A stretch of DNA of 55,260 nt from Mesostigma viride (taxonomy: Eukaryota; Streptophyta; Mesostigmatophyceae; Mesostigmatales; Mesostigmataceae). The stretch spans positions 1-55,260 of the forward strand of contig RPFO01000855.1 in the NCBI GenBank assembly GCA_009746045.1, given 5' to 3'. A program made the translations under genes and the position numbers. The notes beneath the pieces are model-generated. The model did no database searches, was not told the DNA's origin, and saw nothing but the letters and a program-made list of their open reading frames with translations. Every line of letters starts with the position of its first letter. The stretch's first letter is position 1. Shown here piece after piece: positions 1 through 9,372 of this stretch.

Positions 1-1138
1 AAGCCCCCGGCCTCTGCATTACGCTTGAGACGGTTGTTGGGGCGGCTAAAGCCCGGGAAAGCGACAGCCTCAGAAACAAGGCTGCAGAACTTGGCGCACT
101 CGTAGCAGACCAAGTCAACGTCTAAAGAACGAGGCCTTGGAGCCACATACAGGTTCTGCACGTTGATGTCGATGCGCTTCATGCACTTCTGGCACTGCCT
201 GCGAGGCCAGTAAAACTTGTCACTGGAGGGGCCGTCGTGCGTGTTGTCCTGGGCGCGCTCTGCCATCTTGTGGAGTTCCTCGTTGTACTGGAACACCTCA
301 TCGATATGGCCCTTGTACTCCCAATACTGCATGCCGCGAGACATGGCCTTGCTGATGACCACGTTGTTGTCGACATACTGGGCCAGGAACTCGTTGCGGC
401 AGATCCCACAAACGACGTCGCCAACCACGAGCTTGGCAACACGGAAATGGGAAGTGGTCTCCAGCATCTGAGGGGTGACCTCTTCACCACTTCGTGCGCG
501 TGGAGAGCAGGCTTCTTGCACACAGCGCACATGCACTTGGACAGAGGGTAGCCGGTGGGAGGAGGTGGGAGACGCTTGGGCTCATATTCGTACTTGTAAA
601 TCTGCAAGCCCGTGTCAAAATTCTTGACAGTCTCCTGCACCTGCTCCGTGGGAGGAGAGGGACCTAGTGCATCCACCTTGTCGCTCAGTTCATCCAGAGC
701 GCACCCCCGGCACTGCATCTCCCCGTTCTCCTTCTTGCACACTGCCCTCTCCGGCACCTTTTTGCAGGTGACGCAATGCACCAGAGGAAACTTGGAATCG
801 CCACTACCATTTGGCCACACATGGCCTGCTGGAGGCCAAATGTCAGAGTCCTTAAACCGAGGGGCGAATAGCCCAGGGAGAGGAGCAGGCACGTACACAG
901 GCGCAGGCACTGGCGCAGCAGGCACTGGCACTGGCACAATCACAGGCACTGGCGCTGGCACAGGCGCAGGCACTGGCACAAGCGCAGGAGCTATGGCGGA
1001 ACAACCAGTCCTAGTTTTTGTGCAGCGAGGATATGGCAATCCATAGATTTTGGGAGCCTGGAGCCCATAGATGGCCCTAGTCTGTGCCCTAGTCTGACGC
1101 CTGAACACCGGCCCAGCTGCTGCATCAAGCTGAGACAT
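1..1138 (-). CDS. Multi-CxxC zinc-binding protein, partial at window edge, one frameshift
   Basis: The gene starts at the ATG at 1138 and stays open past the left edge of the window, so the C-terminus is missing. After about 35 residues comes a low-complexity Pro/Ala/Val segment of PVPAP-type repeats. It is followed by CxxC pairs (CVTCKK, CRGC, CAVCKK) and, after a one-base shift near 485, by CGICRNE, CQKCMKR and CYECAKFC. The spacing suggests several treble-clef or RING-like zinc sites. No catalytic motif is seen. It is divergent from the F-box-like gene at 1608 and shares its 470-bp upstream region. The role is unknown; a ubiquitin-ligase or adaptor function is inferred only from its neighbours. 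Confidence 0.6.
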
Positions 1139-1607
1139 GGCGGTCTGCTGTTGTTTTCTGCGCTGGCTATGGCTGTTCTGTGGTGTGATGGTGCATTTGG
1201 TAGGCCTGCACGACCTTTGTACCTGTGGAAACTGGCCCTCCCACGAGATCTTCATCGGACGGCTGGGATCGATCCTCTAGAAGGTTCCATGGCGCGGCGC
1301 GGCGCGGCGCGGTAGTGACGTGGCGGAATGCCGTGCCACGGTACTCGGACCAGTATCCATGATACTGGTCCGGCCGTACCGGCGCCGCGCCGTATCCGAG
1401 ATACGCCGTACTATCATGGGAGATCTGAATTGCCGTGGACCGTCCGATCTCTGCCACGTGGCGGCGTCCCGTGGGAGATCGTCGTGCCACGGAATATTCC
1501 GCGAAGATGCCGTGGGGCGGTACAAAGGTCCGACACCACGTCAAAGTGGGCACTTCTCGCCTGCTCCAGCATCCCAACAGCACTAGCACCACTACCACAA
1601 AGAAGAC
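1139..1607. promoter_or_regulatory. Bidirectional upstream region with palindromes
   Basis: This is the only non-coding DNA between two divergent genes. It holds a palindrome with 11-bp arms (1347-1357 and 1361-1371), a G-box palindrome GCCACGTGGC at 1453-1462, and GGAATATTCC at 1491-1500. The same two motifs recur upstream of other genes in the first 7 kb, so they are probably transcription-factor sites. A short GCGGCGC-type simple repeat lies near 1292-1312. Confidence 0.55.
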
Positions 1608-2243
1608 ATGGCCGCTGCCACTTTTAACAGCCTGCCAGCTGAGATTGTGCACGAAATCGTGGAGTTGGCATGGCCCCACGGGTGTGGTGTCAGCAAGGAG
1701 CTGCAAGTGCCGTGGGACGCTGTCAAAGCTAAGACAGAGCAGCGAAGGATGCAGCTGTTGGATGCTATTGCCACTGAGCTTGAGGGGCGCTTCCTCTCTA
1801 AGCGCAGGCAGCCAGGGCCGTTTTGCCACTATACAGGATGGGCCCTGCGCAACTTTGCCATCGCCATCGCTCAAGGCGGTGTGCAGTCCCTTTCCACTTT
1901 TGAGAAGAGGATGGACGCCTGCAAGTATGGCGATAGGCGTATGGAGGTGGCAACTCTGGCCATCGACCTAGAGGTTAAGCTGTCTGAACGCGTTTGCGCG
2001 ATTCCCCGCCTGTGGGATGTGATGAAGGAGTATGTTGAATCCATTCCTCAGGTGGATAAGGATAAGACCGCAGAGGAGCATTGCCGTGTGCTCGTGGACC
2101 TCGTGAAGGCCGAGTACCACGCCTATCTGCCTGTCAACTTTTCCCCCGCTGCCTGCGAGAGGGAACTGAGGGTCATGAATGCCACCTGCGACAAGATGTA
2201 CGACAAGTTCTGTCGCCGCCTGGCCCTGGAGGGGGTTCACTAA
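1608..2243 (+). CDS. F-box-like N-terminal domain protein, 211 aa
   Basis: This is an intact reading frame. The N-terminus has the short F-box-like pattern SLPAEIVHEIVELA at residues 8-21, which in F-box proteins binds Skp1 of SCF ubiquitin ligases. The rest is mostly helical and charged, with no LRR, kelch or ankyrin repeats visible. It lies head-to-head with the CxxC protein at 1138, and RING and MYND proteins follow nearby. Substrate-receptor function is inference. A similar N-terminal motif occurs in the protein at 30446. Confidence 0.6.
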   Translation: MAAATFNSLPAEIVHEIVELAWPHGCGVSKELQVPWDAVKAKTEQRRMQLLDAIATELEGRFLSKRRQPGPFCHYTGWALRNFAIAIAQGGVQSLSTFEKRMDACKYGDRRMEVATLAIDLEVKLSERVCAIPRLWDVMKEYVESIPQVDKDKTAEEHCRVLVDLVKAEYHAYLPVNFSPAACERELRVMNATCDKMYDKFCRRLALEGVH

Positions 2244-2945
2244 CTAAGTGCCCCTTTGGAATAGACAAAGTCCCCTATGGGCATTAAGCCTTATTGTGAT
2301 TCTAATGGAAATCCATGACTTTGTCTCTATCTCATGGCGTCTCATAGTACAATTGCACTAGGAATCGTAGTACAGAGTATAATAGAAGTAGAAATGCACA
2401 GACGACACTACAGTAGTACAGATTACTACAAATACGCAACTGCTTGTGTATTGTAGGATTTCCCACTAGAATCCGTCCAAGTGTCGTGCCATACTGCCAC
2501 GTGGCAACCTGGACGGTCTGACACGACAGTCCGTACAAGACTGTATCCGTCAGCTGCCGGTTCGGACGGCCTGCTATGTCAGTACCGTGCCACGTCAGAT
2601 CTGACAGCGTGCCACGTCAGTCCGCGCCGCGCCGGTTCCGTCGCGCGTCGGTTACGAAGATCTGCCACGACAGTCGGCACACTGTCCCGTCTGACACCTG
2701 TCAGAACCGTCAGACTGCCATGACAGTCCGTAGCCTGTCACGTAACTGCCGACGCGGCGCGACCGTTTCCTTCTAGCGACCGTCCCACGGCATATTCGTG
2801 GGAATATTCCCGGAATATGCCGGGAATATGCCGTTCGCCCTCCTCCCCACGAGGCCAAATGCCCAAACACGACCAAAAATGCAGCCAAACCCTCACGAAC
2901 CACTCAGAACAGCAGCAGGATACCACTATCAGCAGCTAGCCAGCT
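2244..2945. promoter_or_regulatory. Gene-free region rich in short inverted repeats
   Basis: I see no gene here. From 2466 the sequence is dominated by degenerate copies of short motifs such as GTGCCACGTCAG, CTGACA and GACAGTC in both orientations. It includes GCCACGTGGC at 2496-2505 and GGAATATTCC at 2801-2810, followed by two more GGAATATGCC half-copies. It probably acts as the upstream region of the spliced RING gene that starts at 2946. Confidence 0.45.
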
Positions 2946-4497
2946 ATGGCGACGACCCAAGAACATGAGGCCCAGGAACCTGAGCGTACGTATTTTCCCA
3001 TGCATGTCTGTTTTTGTGTTTCCTTGGTTTGTTTTTTGGGCATTTTCAGCAGCTGACAGGAACGCCATGGTCATTTTCTATTCATTCTTTGCAGGCTGGA
3101 ACCCCTCTGACGACCTTTTTGACCACAACGACTACGACCACCTGGACGACGCAGGCACGGAAGTCAATTCGCACGCTGCGATCGACGACCTGGTGGCTCA
3201 GTCTCGCCCTGCGGCTGCTCCCAGTACGTGGTCTGCTGTTTTATGCATCCCTTTTCGATTGCCTGCTGGATTTTGCAGGTGATGGCCACTATCTGTTGGA
3301 TGTTGCAGGTGATGGCCACTATCTGATACATTTTGCAGTTGTCTGTGTGTTTTCCTTTGCATGCAGGCCTGCTGCGTGGTGGTCCCAGCTCCCGTTCTCG
3401 TTCTGGAGGCGCTGGGCCCAGCGGTGGGGACTTAGCCGCATTGCAGCGCCAGCTGAGGGAGACGCAGGAGGAGTTGGAGCGCGAGAGGAACCGCAGCAGG
3501 CGTCGTTCTTTCTCCCCTGATCCCACTCGCGAAGAGCTCAAGAAGATGCGCTTGGCTCTCGAGGAGGCGAACCACAAGATCACGTGGTTCGAGAAGAGGC
3601 TGGCGTGCTGCGACATCTGCACCGAGCCCTTCGGCACGGAGGGGAAGTACCCCATCATCTACCTCGTGGAGGGCGTCCACACCTGCGTCCCTCAGCACTG
3701 CAACCAGTGCGCTGATATGCTCGAGGCCCACGCTCTGGAGTATAATTCTACCAGGCCCAACGCCCGTGTGATTGGCAAGCGCTGCCCAGAATGCAAGGAG
3801 CTCCTGATGCGCACTGGCAGCCAGTACAAGCGCAATGTGGGTGTCGACAGACTCACATTCACCCTTGTGAATGTGCGTCTGTGCGCTCGCGGGTGCGGCG
3901 GCGAGGTCGTGCTCGGCGAGGAGGCGATTCACGACAACACCTGCGCTAAGCTTGTCAGGCCCTGCCCCAACAAGCTTTCTCTCCCTGGTGATAACGGCAC
4001 CGTGACCATCCTGGGCTGCACCTACCAGGCCACCAGCCGCGAGGACTTGGATCGCCACCTGCGCGTGGTGGACAACGTGTCAGAGTGTGGTTTCCGTGGT
4101 CTGCCGGCCGCCATCGCCGCCGCCGCCGCCGCTGCTGCTCCTCCTGCTGCTCGTGCTGCTGCTCCTGCTGCTGCTCCTGCTGCTGCTCCTGCTGCTCGCG
4201 CTTCTTTCGCTGTTCGCGCTGGGGGGGAATGAGAATTACCCCGCGGGAGTCAACGGTTTCCTGTCCGCCCTGCAGTACATCAGGGATCACCCCCAGTTGG
4301 AGTGCTCCGGGTCTGCGGGCAATGCACTGGCTGTGGCCTTCTTTGAGGCACTCGGCGGTGGCGTCGGGTGGGACGCGCTGGCCATGAGGCGGTTGGTGGA
4401 TCGCTTCCGCGACGGGGCGAGGCGCATTGTTGAGAGGGACGCACACTTGGTTGCTGATGTTCAGCACCGGGAGGTGATTGTGGTTGAGGATGAGTAG
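2946..4497 (+). CDS. RING-type zinc finger protein with two spliceosomal introns
   Basis: I read three exons: 2946-2985, 3095-3223 and 3367 onward. Introns 2986-3094 and 3224-3366 both begin GTACGT and end GCAG after pyrimidine-rich tracts, and splicing keeps one frame. Exon 2 is acidic. Exon 3 gives a coiled coil (AALQRQLRETQEELER), then a RING-like cluster (CCDICTEPF, CNQCADML, CPECKELL) and a second Cys-rich stretch (CARGCGGEV). An Ala/Pro run follows. At the G-run near 4228 a shift of one base (one extra, or two missing) joins a further 90 residues, ending at the TAG at 4495. This looks like an E3 ubiquitin ligase. Confidence 0.65.
2986..3094 (+). other. Spliceosomal intron 1 of the RING gene
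   Basis: It has a GTACGT donor and a TTCTTTGCAG acceptor, 109 nt in all. An alternative acceptor (TTTTCAG at 3049) would leave a TGA in frame soon after, whereas the 3094 acceptor keeps the frame open. Confidence 0.65.
3224..3366 (+). other. Spliceosomal intron 2, with an internal direct repeat
   Basis: This 143-nt intron has a GTACGT donor and a TTTGCATGCAG acceptor and preserves the coding phase. It contains a 23-bp direct duplication at 3273-3295 and 3303-3325. Each copy carries a CAGGT, so decoy acceptors or donors are present. Confidence 0.6.
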
Positions 4498-4763
4498 GGG
4501 GTCTAGAAAGGGGAAGGGGCTATTCCTCCCTGTAGTGAGTGTGCCCTTGGAGGCACCTCGTTGAGGACATGGTTGATTAGGACTTTGCCTATTGTACATT
4601 GTAATAAATAAGACTCATTGCATGCAAATCCAACACCAATGCATCATTAGATAGGAACCCGCGGCCCGCGAATAGGACTTGAACGGATATCCCATGATAC
4701 TAGAGGTTCCCACGATACTGGCGCCTGTCACAGTACGGCCAGGTGGACGGCCGGGTGGACGGT

Positions 4764-4843
4764 GGGGTCGCCCTAGGGTTTAGTAGTATGGGGTCCCACG
4801 CAACCCATGGCGACCCCATACTACAAAACCCTAAGGTGACCCC
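4764..4843. repeat. 32-bp-arm inverted repeat (hairpin)
   Basis: The arms at 4764-4795 and 4812-4843 match at 29 of 32 positions across a 16-nt loop. It could be a degraded MITE or a cruciform. No flanking target duplication is evident. Confidence 0.7.
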
Positions 4844-4902
4844 ATTTGCCGTACGGACCTACTTGCCATGCCATGCCAATCTGCCACGTGGTATACATGG
4901 TA

Positions 4903-5010
4903 TAGGTGACAGGCGCCAGCATACAATCCCGTGGGTGACGAGCGACAGTAGACATTCGCGTGGGTAACAGATGGCAGCATATGGTGGCGTGGGTTACAGG
5001 AGGCAGTGTT
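4903..5010. repeat. Degenerate copies of the 29-bp minisatellite unit
   Basis: About four diverged units built around GTGACAGGCGCCAGC and GTGGGTGAC, spaced near 29 bp, match the consensus of the array at 7234-8040. They lie 2.2 kb upstream of the array with two genes in between. Confidence 0.55.
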
Positions 5011-5151
5011 ACTCGATGGGTCTAGTTGCTATATGACTCATTGGAATAGTTCAAGTCCCATGCACATAAGGAAAATGTCATTTCATTACAATAAGAATAA
5101 TAAGGAATAGGCCATTCCTAGACCCCTTTGCAGGCACGCAGGCCTGGCTGT

Positions 5152-5946
5152 TTAGCGGTTGTACATGCGCAGGCAGGGCGTCTGGCGGCCCTCAAACCCA
5201 GTGCAATCGTCTTTCACACGCAGAGTGTCCCCGCGCAGGGGGAACTTCACATCTGAGGTGCAAGTCCACACGTGGGTGAGCAGAGTGCAGTCCGCCTTGT
5301 GGATCTTCCAGTGCGCAACCTGGCACTCGCGGGAGCAGTACCGCGCATCCTGGCAGCTGGCGCACCTGCGCTTCACCTCTCTCTTGCCCTTCTTCTCACA
5401 CCCCGGCGCAGCGCAGAAACCGCGAACCGACTCGGGGAAAGGACCAATGGGGCTGTCCAAAATGGGCGTGCGCACTGTGATCACCACCTTCTCGCAGGGG
5501 CGGGTATAGGGAAACGCCGTCCTCGCAACGATCTTGTCCGCGTCCTTGGGCACGCGGAAGGACAGGCCAATCCTGGTAACCAGGTCGATGAACCCGTCGT
5601 CCTCCTTCTTCTCGCGAAGGAGGACGCACAGAAGCATGAACTCGCTCTCAGGGCGAATGTGGGACAGGATCTGACTGCGAACGCAGTACTTCCTGCTGAT
5701 CGCAGTGCGTACGTCAATGAATTCAAACTCCAACTGGCGATCCAGAGCCGTAAAGGAGTCGAAACGAACCAGCACGCAAAAGGGGGTTTTCAACTTCTTT
5801 TCCCACTCATTCACGCAGCTGTACAAATTGCTGGAGTTTTCCATGGCCTTGCGCACCACCAAGCGGTACCAGCCCCCGCACAACTCCGCAAACAGGTCGG
5901 AGTGATCCTGAGGGAGCTCATTGGCAATCAGAGGGGTGGAATCCAT
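5152..5946 (-). CDS. MYND zinc finger protein, 264 aa
   Basis: This is an intact frame. A C-terminal MYND finger spans residues 178-220, with Cys 178, 183, 195, 198, 204 and 208, His 216 and Cys 220 in the classic spacing (core CASCQDARYCSREC). MYND domains bind proline-rich peptides and act as protein-interaction modules. The first 170 residues match no family I know. No SET domain is visible, so this is not an SMYD methyltransferase. It is divergent from the RING-like gene at 6393 across a 446-bp promoter region. Another MYND protein lies at 13215. Confidence 0.75.
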   Translation of the reverse strand: MDSTPLIANELPQDHSDLFAELCGGWYRLVVRKAMENSSNLYSCVNEWEKKLKTPFCVLVRFDSFTALDRQLEFEFIDVRTAISRKYCVRSQILSHIRPESEFMLLCVLLREKKEDDGFIDLVTRIGLSFRVPKDADKIVARTAFPYTRPCEKVVITVRTPILDSPIGPFPESVRGFCAAPGCEKKGKREVKRRCASCQDARYCSRECQVAHWKIHKADCTLLTHVWTCTSDVKFPLRGDTLRVKDDCTGFEGRQTPCLRMYNR

Positions 5947-6392
5947 AGCGGCTGACAGTCTGTGCGTGCTCGTGCGGATTGGCGTGGTTTGGCTGCCAAA
6001 CTCGCCCTCCTCCGCTTATGTGCCCGCACCCCCCCGCCCCGCCCAATAGTCCCGTGCCACGCGGCAGGTCCGGATTGGTGGGACGGAATATTCCCACGGA
6101 TATCCCATGGAAGCGCCGCGCCTTCTAGAAGGGCGCCGCGCCGGGAATATTCCCATGAATATTCCGTGAGAGCGCCGCGCCGCCGCCACGTGGCAGCGTC
6201 CCATTGGTCCGCTTGGAATATTCGTGGGAATATGCCGCCGTGTCGTGCCCGCGTGACACGCGTCGGACTCCCATTGGACTGTCGTGGGTGTCGCGCGCTT
6301 CGCGCGGGCCTCGGCAGGGATAAAACGCGGAGGCGGGCGTTTGGGGGTCCCAATCCGCCCAGCACCACTCAAAACCAACTCCTCTCACTGCA
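5947..6392. promoter_or_regulatory. Bidirectional promoter region with repeated GGAATATTCC
   Basis: GGAATATTCC occurs at 6085-6094 and 6144-6153, with near copies at 6157-6166 and 6215-6224. GCCACGTGGC is at 6184-6193. Motif content and layout match the regions at 1139-1607 and 2466-2945. TAAAA at about 6322-6326 is a possible weak TATA for the rightward gene. Confidence 0.6.
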
Positions 6393-7061
6393 ATGGAGCC
6401 CTCCCGCGATAAGCCGGCTATGGCGGCAACGGATGTCCCTCCTGCCAAGCGCCAGCCGCCTGCAAACGGCAATGGCGAGCAGTCCCCCGCCATGAAGGTG
6501 TACCTGAAACAGCGGGACACCGAGGACAAGGTGGCAAAGTTCCTGGGGGCTGTGAAAACCAAGCAGGGGCACGCAAACACGCACGAATTCGATGAGAAGT
6601 ACAAGCGGGACGCGCACATGCACGATATCCAAGTGCTGCCGGGCGGCGAGATTTTCTGCGAGAATGCCGCATCGGTGGGCGCCTTCCTCTGCGATTCGGG
6701 CGTTTTTGGGAAGAGCGCGCGCGCAGAACCGCCTGCACAGAACAGGGCTGCCAGTGTGCGGGGGCCTGTTACTTGCGGCGTGTGCAAGAAGCACACCGAT
6801 TTCCTGCTGGATCCGCAGCAGGATGCCAGCGGAGGGGAGGACCCTCAGGAGCATATCCATATCCACGGTGTGTGTGTGGATTGCGCTGTGCAGACCATAG
6901 AAAAGAGCGGCAAGCGCGGCATGTGGTGCCCCTTGTGCGCTGCGGACCCTTTGATCGAAGTGCTGATCGATTTGGGCCGCGCAAAACACCTTTCGGAGGC
7001 CCCGTACTTTGTGTACAGCCCCGAGAAGAGCCTGCTGGCTGCTGCCTATGAGGATATGTGA
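6393..7061 (+). CDS. RING-like Cys-rich protein, 222 aa
   Basis: This is an intact frame that starts at the first ATG after the shared promoter. The C-terminal half has a RING-like Cys/His set: CGVCKKH, a long insert, HIHGVCVDCA, then MWCPLCAADP, fitting a C3HC4-type cross-brace with an extended first loop. The N-terminal 120 residues are charged and not recognised. AATAAAG follows the stop at about 7076. Together with the F-box-like, RING and MYND neighbours it suggests ubiquitin-pathway interference, which is inference. Confidence 0.65.
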   Translation: MEPSRDKPAMAATDVPPAKRQPPANGNGEQSPAMKVYLKQRDTEDKVAKFLGAVKTKQGHANTHEFDEKYKRDAHMHDIQVLPGGEIFCENAASVGAFLCDSGVFGKSARAEPPAQNRAASVRGPVTCGVCKKHTDFLLDPQQDASGGEDPQEHIHIHGVCVDCAVQTIEKSGKRGMWCPLCAADPLIEVLIDLGRAKHLSEAPYFVYSPEKSLLAAAYEDM

Positions 7062-7233
7062 ATGGTGCAGTACTAATAAAGCTTGGATTGTTTTCCTTAT
7101 AAAGTCCCCACAATGAGCCCCACATAGATAGCCCGGCGGCGCGGACTCGCGGACTTAGAAGCCCCGGCAGCACGCGCGGGCCGACAGGCGCCGGATCGGA
7201 CAGGCGGCGGGCCGACAGGCGCTGGTTATAGCA

Positions 7234-8040
7234 GGTGTCAGACGCCAGCAGCAATTCGCATGGGTGACGGGCGCCAGCAGCAACTCGCATGGGTGACGGG
7301 CGCCAGCAGCAACTCGCATGGGTGACGGGCGCCAGCAGCAACTCGCATGGGTGACGGGCGCCAGAAGCAACTCGCGTGGGTGACGGGCGCCAGCAGCAAC
7401 TCGCATGGGTGACGGGCGCCAGTGGCAACTCGCGTGGGTGACGGGCGCCAGAAGCAACTCGCATGGGTGACGGGCGCCAGCAGCAACTCGTGTGGGTGAC
7501 GGGCGCCAGCAGCAACTCGCATGGGTGACGGGCGCCAGCAGCAACTCGCATGGGTGACGGGCGCCAGTGGCAACTCGCATGGGTGACGGGCGCCAGTGGC
7601 AACTCGTGTGGGTGACGGGCGCCAGCAGCAACTCGCATGGGTGACAGACGCCAGCAGCAACTCGCGTGGGTGACGGGCGCCAGCAGCAACTCGCGTGGGT
7701 GACGGGCGCCAGCAGCTACTAGCATGAGTGACGGGCGCCAGCAGCAACTCGCATGGGTGACGGGCGCCAGCAGCAACTCGCGTGGGTGACGGGCGCCAGC
7801 AGCAACTCGCGTGGGTGACGGGCGCCAGCAGCTACTAGCATGAGTGACGGGCGCCAGCAGCAACTCGCATGGGTGACGGGCGCCAGCAGCAACTCGCATG
7901 GGTGACGGGTGCCAGCAGCAACTCGCACGGGTGACGGACGCCAGTGGCAACTCGCGTGGGTGACAGACGCCAGCATCAACTCGCATGGGTGACGGGCGCC
8001 AACATCAACTCGCATAGGTGACAGACGCCAGTAGTCAGCT
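7234..8040. repeat. Minisatellite, 29-bp unit, about 28 copies
   Basis: The unit can be written GGGTGACGGGCGCCAGCAGC plus AACTCGCAT. Copies differ mainly at CAT/CGT/TGT and GCAGC/GTGGC positions, with mixed variants that suggest gene-conversion-like shuffling. Because 29 is not a multiple of 3 and the unit lacks stops, long false reading frames run through it. There are no spacers, so it is not CRISPR. Confidence 0.9.
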
Positions 8041-8391
8041 CTGCGTGGGACTGCGCGGGACGACAGGCGCGGGCTGAGGGGTGCCGCAACTGACAGGCGC
8101 GGGCTAGTAGCTGCAAGATCCGGCAGGTGACCGCCGCCAGCAGTAAGTGCCGTCGGTGACAGGCGCCAGCAGTCACCGGGGCACGGGACTGCGCGGGCCG
8201 ACAGGCGCCGGTTCCGACAGCCGCGGGCCGGCAGCCGACGGTTACGGCACGTGACAGGCGCCCGTGGACCCTCCACGCCCCGCGGGCCGAATCCGGGTCG
8301 AGCAGTGCCGAGTCGGCGCGCGGACGCCGGAAAGCGGACGCACACCGCCGGGCGGGGCGGGCGAACGGTTCGGGCGAACGGTTCGGGCGAA
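8041..8391. repeat. GC-rich degenerate repeat tract
   Basis: Irregular GACAGGCGC and GGGCCGACAGG motifs continue the minisatellite in decayed form. Tandem GGTTCGGGCGAAC copies at about 8366-8400 lead into the palindrome. No gene is seen. Confidence 0.5.
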
Positions 8392-9177
8392 CGGTTCGGG
8401 CTATCCCCCACGACACTCGACGAATCCCACGGAAAATGAAAAGTTTGAAAAGTTCGGGCTATCCTGTTCGCCCGAACTTTTCGCGATAGCCCGAACTTTT
8501 CAAAACCTCCCACGGGAAAACCAAAAGTTTTGAAAAGTTTTGGCTCTGAGTCCCACGGCAAATGAAAAGTTTGAAAAGTTCGGGCGAAGGTTCGGGCGAA
8601 CGAAAAATAGCACGAACCGCCAACTTAGTCCCCCCGGACGGGGTGCACCGCACTTTCGTATATACTCTACCTTCCTTTCCTAACACATAAAATATTGCAC
8701 ATGCTTCCTAACACATATTATTCTAACACACTTCCTAACACATATTATTTACAACTACACACTACCCTGTATACAGCCATACCCATAATAATATGTGTTA
8801 GCAACCCTACCTATATTTTATGTGTTAGCAACCATACCCATAATAATATGTGTTAGCAACCCTACCAATATTTTATGTGTTAGCAAACCAACACTAAGGA
8901 TATACACACCCCTACCCGTGCACACCCCCGCCAGTGGGAACTAAGTTGGCGGTTCGGGCGATTTTGCGTTCGCCCGAACCATAGCCCGAACTTTTCAAAC
9001 TTTTCATTTGCCGTGGGAATCAGAGCCAAAACTTTTCAAAACTTTTCGTTTTCGCGTGGGAGGCTCTGAAAAGTTCGGGCTATCCTGAAAAGTTCGGGCT
9101 ATCCTGTTCGCCCGAACTTTTCAAACTTTTCGTTTGCCGTGGGAGACGGCCAGTGCCGTGGGGGACAGCCCGAACCG
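8392..9177. repeat. Long imperfect palindrome with AT-rich centre
   Basis: The outer arms (about 8392-8640 and 8930-9177) are inverted copies built from GAAAAGTTCGGGC and similar motifs, with mismatches but almost no length difference. The inner 290 bp is AT-rich and also self-complementary: 8681-8696 pairs with 8866-8881, and 8709-8722 with 8842-8855. All pairs share a centre near 8782. The inner part carries repeated TAACACATA motifs. There is no coding capacity. It could be a fold-back transposon, a viral terminal inverted repeat or junction, or an origin. Confidence 0.8.
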
Positions 9178-9289
9178 CTCCGGCGCGGGGCCGGGGACGG
9201 GACGGGGAGGGGGACACAAGCCGCGGGGCCGCGATCCAACACACACGCGCGCACGCAGAGACGGACCAACCCAACAAACTTTATTAACA

Positions 9290-9307
9290 ATATACGGATC
9301 CGTATAT
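9290..9307. terminator. Perfect 18-bp palindrome after the Rieske gene
   Basis: ATATACGGATCCGTATAT lies 66-83 bp beyond the stop of the leftward Rieske gene, next to AATAAAG (reverse strand, about 9275-9281). A hairpin plus poly(A) signal is a plausible 3'-end signal, as in some giant viruses that end transcripts at palindromes. That function is inferred. Confidence 0.45.
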
Positions 9308-9372
9308 ACGACTCAACACACCGCACCACCACCCGCGGGCGGAGGGGGGGCGAAGAAGGGCGCGTCCAAAAC

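Larger units (their letters stand above)
4498..5151. other. Intergenic region between convergent genes: poly(A) signals, hairpin, relic repeats
   Basis: No gene is seen. AT-rich TGTAATAAATAAG at 4603-4615 looks like the 3' end of the upstream gene. A strong hairpin lies at 4764-4843. Degenerate units of the 29-bp repeat of 7234-8040 occur at about 4903-5010. AATAAG-type sequence around 5090-5105 probably serves the convergent MYND gene. Confidence 0.5.

Noticed and set aside
3333-4232. Start of the RING protein at an ATG near 3333
   Set aside because: That ATG lies inside intron 2. Upstream exons with good splice sites keep the same frame and add an acidic N-terminus.
4821-4850. Telomere-type repeat (AAACCCTAA)
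   Set aside because: Only a single unit, within a hairpin arm. No tandem array.
7234-8040. CRISPR-like array
   Set aside because: Units are directly adjacent with no spacers, no cas genes are present, and the context is eukaryotic.
6769-8561. Long leftward frames of up to 405 codons with repeats of the ELLLAPVTHAS type
   Set aside because: They are products of the 29-bp minisatellite. The unit has no stops and its length is not a multiple of 3, so every 87 bp gives a false 29-residue repeat. The upstream part is a shadow of the RING-like gene.
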